This document shows, in pieces, positions 58,891-64,000 of a stretch of DNA of 64,000 bases; position 1 is the first letter of the stretch, and every line of letters starts with the position of its first letter. The position numbers and the translations under genes were made by a program. Under the pieces are notes generated by a model that was not told where the DNA came from, did no database searches, and was given only the letters and a program-made list of their open reading frames with translations. Source of the DNA: Ypsolopha sequella (Eukaryota > Arthropoda > Insecta > Lepidoptera > Ypsolophidae); the NCBI GenBank assembly GCA_934047225.1, contig OW203992.1, forward strand, positions 20,263,501-20,327,500, in the 5' to 3' direction.

Positions 58891-59935
58891 TATACAGGAT
58901 GGAAAAAATTCAAGGGCCCTGGAGGGGAACTACCTTAAATTCTTTAGTTAGCTCATTTTACTGAAAGGAAACATTCCTTTATTTTTTAAAAGAAACAAAA
59001 CTGCATTCAAAGATATTCTGAAATTCGCTTGTCTCACCCGGGAATCGAACCAACTAAAAATAAAAAAAATAAACCCTCGCTATTTTATTATATGAATCGG
59101 TAGGATTATTGTTCAGGATAAAATTTGTCTACTAAACTAAAGTCTTCCACTCATCTGTTGTACGAGATACTCATGAAATTAAATATTTATTACAAGTTCT
59201 TTGTTAAAAATACCTAGTACTGTTCACTTGTAACAAGTAAATGACACGTTATAATTTTCTTATCTCTCTTACATCCAAAGACATCGTATGAAGTACAAGC
59301 TTGCTAATGTTATTTATCTTAAGTACCTTGTTGAATACTTCAATAAGAAAATCGTTAAATGGTAATAATAAATGTATGCAGAGCACAATTACTTCTTGCA
59401 CTAGGCGTACTGACGAAAAGTTTAAAAAAGGAACGTATTTTTTTTGCAACGCGGAGCAACAAATTTGAAGTTCGAACCATAACTTTCAACATTTTTAAAA
59501 TCGATAAAAGTATTCGTTCGAAATTCAAATTTTGTTTTGTTTTGCTTTCATTCCGTGCTGTCATTGTGTAATAATGGCGTATAATTATTACTTTACAAGT
59601 GAACAGTACTAGGTTTTGTTAATAAAGAACTTGTAATAAATATTCAATTTCATGGGTATCTCGTACAACAGATGAGTGTAAGACTTTAGTTTAGTAGACA
59701 AATTTTATCCTGAACAATAATCCTACCAATTCGTATAATAAAATAGCGAGGGTCTATTTTTTAAATTTTTAGTTGGTTCAGTTCCCGGGTGAGACAAGCA
59801 AATTTTAGAAGATCTTTGAATGCAGTTTTGTTTCTTTTAAAAAATAAAGGAATGTTTCCTTTCACTAAAATGAGCTAACTAAAGGATTTAAGGTAGTTCC
59901 CCTCCAGGGCCCTTTCATTTTTTCCACCCTGTATA
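58891..59935. repeat. Long palindrome of about 1 kb
   Basis: Ends TATACAGG and CCTGTATA. Each arm is about 320 bp and they match closely in inverse orientation ('ggaggggaactaccttaaat', 'caggataaaatttgtctact', 'gttgtacgagatac', and so on). The pairing resumes with 'ctagtactgttcacttgtaa' and its inverse nearer the centre. A related single arm is at 28535-28844. A transcript across it could fold into a long hairpin. Confidence 0.85.
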
Positions 59936-60202
59936 ATAGATGTGTCAGGATCGTAGCAAATGGAAATCTGTGTTCTCTACCTACCCCTTTGGAAGACAGA
60001 CGTGAGTACATAGATGAATACAGCCTGTATTGTCTTTGCGTGAGTATATGTATGTATGTATGTGATTATTTTATACCTGAGGCACACCCCGACACTCCAA
60101 AGTAATCGCTCAAGTTATTTTTTACCTACACTCCTACGTGCGCACTGGCTTGTCCGTACACGTTTGTGTGTGTGCGTGAGCTACTCTAGGGCTGGTAGGA
60201 AG

Positions 60203-61262
60203 GAGAGCTGTCACATGGACCAAATAAAAAGTCCGTAAAAGACCGAAAATGTATAAAAAGTCCTAAATCATCAAATAGGATTTTTTCAACCGTGAGCGAG
60301 CCCGCGGACCACGGACCGATCGGACTTTATCGGGCTTCGGGTTAGTCCGTTCAGTCCGTTGGTCCGTTGCTGGTCCGTTGTGTTTAACGAAATGATTATG
60401 GATGGTTTTATGCAAGTATAGCATAACAAAATATTGTTATTCGAAGGATGTGATGACGACCGCTGCCCGCTGCCCGAGATTCCCGGGTACATCGCAAACG
60501 TAAAACCTATTCAATTTGGGACTTTAGGCCCTACAATGAGCGGTTTTCCAGACTGACCTTGATCAAGCTTTCAGAGGTAAACATAGATGGCGTTACCCTG
60601 CTTTCAAGTGTCAAAAATCAAAGATTATTTTTTAATCTGTGGGCAGCAATATTTTGTGGACTAAAAAATTCAAGTGTCAAATCCACCAACACCCTTCACA
60701 AAAATATTCTTATTTTGTTGTATTGTTTTCTACTTGGTGTTTCATTCCACTTTCAACATGGTCAGCTCAAGCGTTGCGGCTAATTGTAAAAATATAGGAA
60801 TACACAGTTTCCCTAAGAATTCACTATGGAAAGAACAATAGATCTTAGCAATAATACATGAATCTAGTGTTGCCAGAAACACATGTATTGAAACTTTTAG
60901 TACAAGCTGCACCATCTATCGAGTCGTTCGGTACTACTTTTTCTTTTTTAATTTGACTTTGAAAACCCCTCATTAAGATTTACTAGGGTGAAATGGATGC
61001 AACGCACCGGATGACTCTCGTACGCTCGCGTGACGCGAGTTTGTATTCTTGTATCATAAAAACGTATCTTTTTTGCATTTTGCAGTGGGATAAAAATATT
61101 TTGACGGACTGTTTCGGACCAACTCGGCTTTTTACCGAAATAGGGCTAGTCCGTTCGGTCCGCTTGAGTTTAGGGCTTACCATAAAAGTCCATCGGACCA
61201 GGTCCGAGTCCTATTTGAACGGACCAACTTAGGGCTTTTATTTGGTCCATGTGACAGCTCTG
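60203..61262. mobile_element. hAT-like element with nested repeat
   Basis: Ends GAGAGCTGTCACATGGACC and, inverted, CAGAGCTGTCACATGGACC. 8-bp target duplications GTAGGAAG (60195-60202) and GTAGCAAG (61263-61270) match 7 of 8. Subterminal 'gtccgtt' and 'tcggacc' repeats line both ends. It holds a copy (60535-60974) of the 47321-47840 repeat. No transposase frame. Confidence 0.82.
60535..60974 (-). mobile_element. Copy 2 of the 520-bp repeat, nested in hAT
   Basis: Inverse orientation to 47321-47840. Ends AATGAGCGGTTTTC and GAAAACCCCTCATT. Somewhat shorter because of internal deletions. Confidence 0.75.
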
Positions 61263-61915
61263 GTAGCAAGCGTGTGAGCGTCGTTGGCCGAGAGAGACAA
61301 CATTATAATTCAGAACTTATGTGATTCTCTTCCTAAATTTTAGCGTAGTTAATCCCTAGGTCCTAGTTCTGGTTCCCCGTGGATTCTTTTAGCAAAAACA
61401 TAACTTACAAAATAGCCAACGATGGCGCACCGCTGGCGCGCCGCCGGTACAAGGTTATATCGTACACTTCACCAACAATTTATCACCAAATTCCGTAGAC
61501 GGGGCGCTATTGAACGGTGCGCACCGACATATATGGTGCTTGCTTTGATTGCCATGGATTCAACAATAATGGATGGCTGTTTAAAAGATAAAAGGACTTG
61601 TATCCAGGCCAACAACCGAACACAAAAAAAAAAGATTTAACAAAAAACAAAACGAGAAAAGCCATCATTCCACGGGCCCTAATCAAGGAACAAAATATTT
61701 CGGACACGTATTTTGACTTTTTTTTTTTTTGGGAAAATGATACATGACATTTCTCCCCCTCCTCTCCTCTCCTACCCCGGCCTTCTCCTCTAGATCAAGA
61801 CGCCATTTTGTTTGTTTGTTGTCGTTGAGAATATCGAGAAATTGGCGTAAAAAAATTTTGTCGTGCCATTTACATTAAATACTTACTGTTTCTCTGTGAC
61901 ATTGTGATTGTAGGA

Positions 61916-63305
61916 ATGCGTTATATAAGTGTTGTGTGCCGGGATGCAATAATACACGAAAGGACGTTAAATTGCATAAATTCCCAAATTCTGAGAGAAG
62001 ACTCAAAAGACAAATGGAAATCACGTCTTTTGGACGATGCTTACACAGCATTATTTACTGCTAAAGAAATAACCAGTCCATCAACCAGCCAACCAGTTCA
62101 TTCTGGTAAGAATGACTAGTAAGAATAAACTTGCTACCTACTTATTATGTGTAGTATTAATAGGTATCTCATTTTAACACTAATATTCATTGTTATCTTT
62201 ATATGTCCGCAGAGAATTATTATCCAACAGCTGATCATAGCTATGCCAGGAAGAGGCACAATGAAGATTCATATGCCGCGTCAAATCATGAACAACCTCC
62301 ACAAAAAAAAAACTATTCATACCATGGGAACTTCAACAGGTACCTACCTACTTACATTTATTTTGGTCAGAGTAATTGTTGTTGGTGCTAATCTTGTTAT
62401 ACAGTGACAGTGGATTTACTAATCCAGGCATTTTGTATTGAAATTGTAATTGTGTTAAGTATCACAGCGATTGGTGAATATGCACATATAGGGATAAAGA
62501 ATTGCATGGGGAGCAGCAGCAGGCTTTTGAGAGAGTATGTATCTCTCATTCTCTCTTACACTCTCTGTACAAAATAAGCTTACCTCCGTTCCCTGTTCTG
62601 CAATGGTATGGGTGAAGACGGACTTATGCGGCTTATGAATTATTATTATATACATTAATTTATGTGAGCTAAGCCACCTTGTTTATATTATAGTGCTGGC
62701 TGAACTGAAGATGTTAAGAATTTTTATAATTTTTAGATCACACACCATTATAAGCACTTGAGCCTGCTCAATTTGAACCGAGTGTGACTTCTATTGAAAC
62801 TCCTCCAATTATGAAGAACCAAAAAGGTGTTACAAGTTTTCAACACGATTATCGATATTCAGGTATAGTTAAATTGACTTATTATATTTAAAATCTTTAT
62901 ACCATATTATATAGCATTATTATATTTATCATGTAGGTTTTTTCATGTGCATGTTTCTTAATTAAGAGCACTCACCCGAACTCCCCATTTGCACTGTTCC
63001 CTGATGATATACTTATTGATTAATATTATAATTAAATATTTGATTTTGACTTGTTTCTATCCTTTCAGTTCATTTATTAAGTTCGAAAATTTTAAGTTCA
63101 CAATTTTTCATGCCGTCAGGTTTTTGTTTTTTTGAATATTTTTTCATTACTTGTTGTTTATTTGTTATCTTTTGTGTATTATTGTTGCGTGTGTAAATAA
63201 ATAAATTATAATTTATTAACAATTTTCAATTATTTTCAGAACCCTCAACATCTAAATCATTGGAAATAACAGTCAGACTGGCAAATTTTAGCTGGTGTGA
63301 TGTCA
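61916..63305 (+). pseudogene. THAP-like zinc-finger gene remnant
   Basis: Four exon-like blocks with good splice sites: 61916-62105, 62213-62339, 62737-62862 and 63240-63305. Block 1 begins ATG CGT TAT; a two-base shift then opens 'YKCCVPGCNNTRKDVKLHKF' followed by 'PNSERRLKR', and the original frame returns for 'DKWKSRLLDDAYTALFTAKE'. The C-C-V-P-G-C start and 'LHKFP' are THAP-like, but the C-x2-H half of the finger is missing. Block 2 joins in frame ('ENYYPTADHSYARKRHNEDS'); block 3 has an early stop; block 4 ends 'RLANFSWCDVIH' and stop. It could be a dying gene or one affected by indel errors. Confidence 0.5.
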
Positions 63306-63469
63306 TTCATTAACAAAATATTAAGAGGCGCAGATGTATTTCGTTTGGAAAATGTCAAAAACTTGCAGCATATGCAAGCAAAAGCTTTACTTAAATATAA
63401 AATTAAAAATTAAAAAGGTAATAAAATAGATAGATTTGTTTTATTTCATATCTAATTTTGTTTCATTTA

Positions 63470-63535
63470 AGGACTAAAATGCACAAAAGTAGGAAAAATC
63501 GTAAGGTTTTCCAACTTTTGTGCAATTTTAGTCCT
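63470..63535. repeat. 66-nt near-perfect hairpin
   Basis: The left arm starts aggactaaaatgcacaaaag and the right arm ends cacttttgtgcaattt-like then agtcct; 28 of about 29 positions pair, with one bulge and one mismatch around a 9-nt loop (atcgtaagg). Size and shape resemble a microRNA precursor or a tiny MITE. It lies about 300 bp upstream of the SS18-like start. Confidence 0.6.
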
Positions 63536-63837
63536 ATGAAAAACGAAAGGTCTGCCTCCCTGCTTTTTTTTTAATATGGCTGTTTAGAGTTGGTGTCTTG
63601 GCCTACACAATAAGATGTGAATAATAAAAAAAGTGATATATCGTTTTCCCCCAGCCAATCAGGAGGCAGAAGACGTGTCTGAGGTTAACTACAGGCGAGA
63701 GGGCTATCTGATACGTAGTATCCCTCTATAATTTGTGCATCATTCATTCCTTTCTTTTTGCGCTTGGAATTCTGTACTTTTGTGACTGTTTGCGATCGGA
63801 GTGTTGCATTTTAGTGGAATTTTAACGTGATTAAACA
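63536..63837 (+). promoter_or_regulatory. Probable promoter and 5' leader of the SS18-like gene
   Basis: A CCAAT box (agccaatcagg, around 63653-63663) lies about 180 bp upstream of the ATG, and the sequence around the start (aaacaatg) is a good insect initiation context. The transcription start cannot be fixed from sequence alone. Confidence 0.4.
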
Positions 63838-64000
63838 ATGTCGGTTGCATTCGCCCCTAGAGGTGTTCGCCCTCCTCCAAGCCCTGCTCAAATTCAAAAA
63901 ATGCTTGATGAAAATGCTCATCTTATTCAAACCATTCAAGAATATCAAGCTAAAGGACAAGTAATGGAGTGCCACCAATACCAGCAGATGTTGCATAGAA
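63838..64000 (+). CDS. SS18: SS18/SYT-like BAF-complex subunit, 5' part only
   Basis: Open frame from ATG 63838 to the window edge, 54 codons. It begins 'MSVAFAPRGVRPPPSPAQIQ', followed by 'KMLDENAHLIQTIQEYQAKG' and 'ECHQYQQMLHR', the N-terminal SNH domain of SS18/SYT. In vertebrates SS18 is a stable subunit of BAF (SWI/SNF) chromatin remodelling complexes and acts as a transcriptional coactivator through a C-terminal QPGY-rich region, which would lie beyond the window. The gene is cut by the edge and not damaged as far as can be seen. The start fits the family N terminus exactly. Confidence 0.93.
   Translation, partial: MSVAFAPRGVRPPPSPAQIQKMLDENAHLIQTIQEYQAKGQVMECHQYQQMLHR

Larger units (their letters stand above)
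56387..61915. other. Transposon-dominated 5.5-kb spacer
   Basis: No conserved gene is seen. Mobile elements listed separately cover much of it: 56740-57055, 57985-58670, 58780-58825, 58891-59935 and 60203-61262. The stretch 61720-61915 has a pyrimidine-rich tract and 'cgccattttg' and may hold the start of the THAP-like transcript that follows. Confidence 0.5.

Noticed and set aside
61422..61640. 72-codon frame starting MAHRWRAAG
   Set aside because: Basic, low-conservation sequence in repeat-rich DNA with no splice support or domain.
1..64000. CRISPR array, operon or prokaryotic defence system
   Set aside because: The DNA is animal nuclear sequence with introns; repeats are transposon-derived and not regularly spaced.

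Overview
This window is eukaryotic genomic DNA, most likely from a moth or butterfly (Lepidoptera). The genes are split by introns with canonical GT-AG sites, intergenic DNA is AT-rich, and some coding exons are GC-rich. Dispersed repeats of types common in lepidopteran genomes recur: 'ccggccaagtgcgagtc' elements, retroposon tails resembling 'gcccaacagtggg...ggctga(tga)n', many foldback MITEs, and non-autonomous hAT elements with 8-bp target duplications. I cannot name the species.

Seven conserved protein genes can be rebuilt exon by exon. From left to right they are a HOIL-1/RBCK1-type RBR E3 ligase (minus, 3184-10342), the mitochondrial F1-ATPase assembly factor ATPAF2/ATP12 (minus, 12518-17966), the RNA polymerase III repressor MAF1 (plus, 20181-24788), the WW-domain cap methyltransferase homologue PCIF1 (minus, 32907-45107), the JmjC hydroxylase JMJD4 (plus, 49491-50798), the peroxisomal alpha-methylacyl-CoA racemase AMACR (minus, 50799-52231), and the first 163 bases of an SS18/SYT-like BAF-complex subunit (plus, 63838 to the window end). 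In each complete gene the exon lengths sum to a whole number of codons. Two THAP-type zinc-finger loci (minus 54230-55064, plus 61916-63305) keep canonical splice sites but have broken reading frames.

The genes are housekeeping genes and do not form a pathway or operon. Local arrangements of note are the tail-to-tail pair JMJD4/AMACR, whose stop codons touch, and the divergent pair ATPAF2/MAF1. Between and inside the genes almost everything recognisable is transposon-derived. This includes at least seven hAT-like elements with identical or near-identical 8-bp target duplications, several TA-flanked terminal-inverted-repeat elements (one carrying two nested insertions), many small foldback MITEs, a decayed mariner transposase, three non-LTR retrotransposon fragments, and two roughly 1-kb palindromes.

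I found no new multi-gene system. The observations most worth following are the replaced catalytic motif in PCIF1 (HPPY instead of NPPF), the order of domains in the RBCK1 homologue (zinc finger before the ubiquitin-like domain, behind a long disordered N terminus), the zero-gap convergent gene pair, and the long palindromes that could make hairpin RNA.
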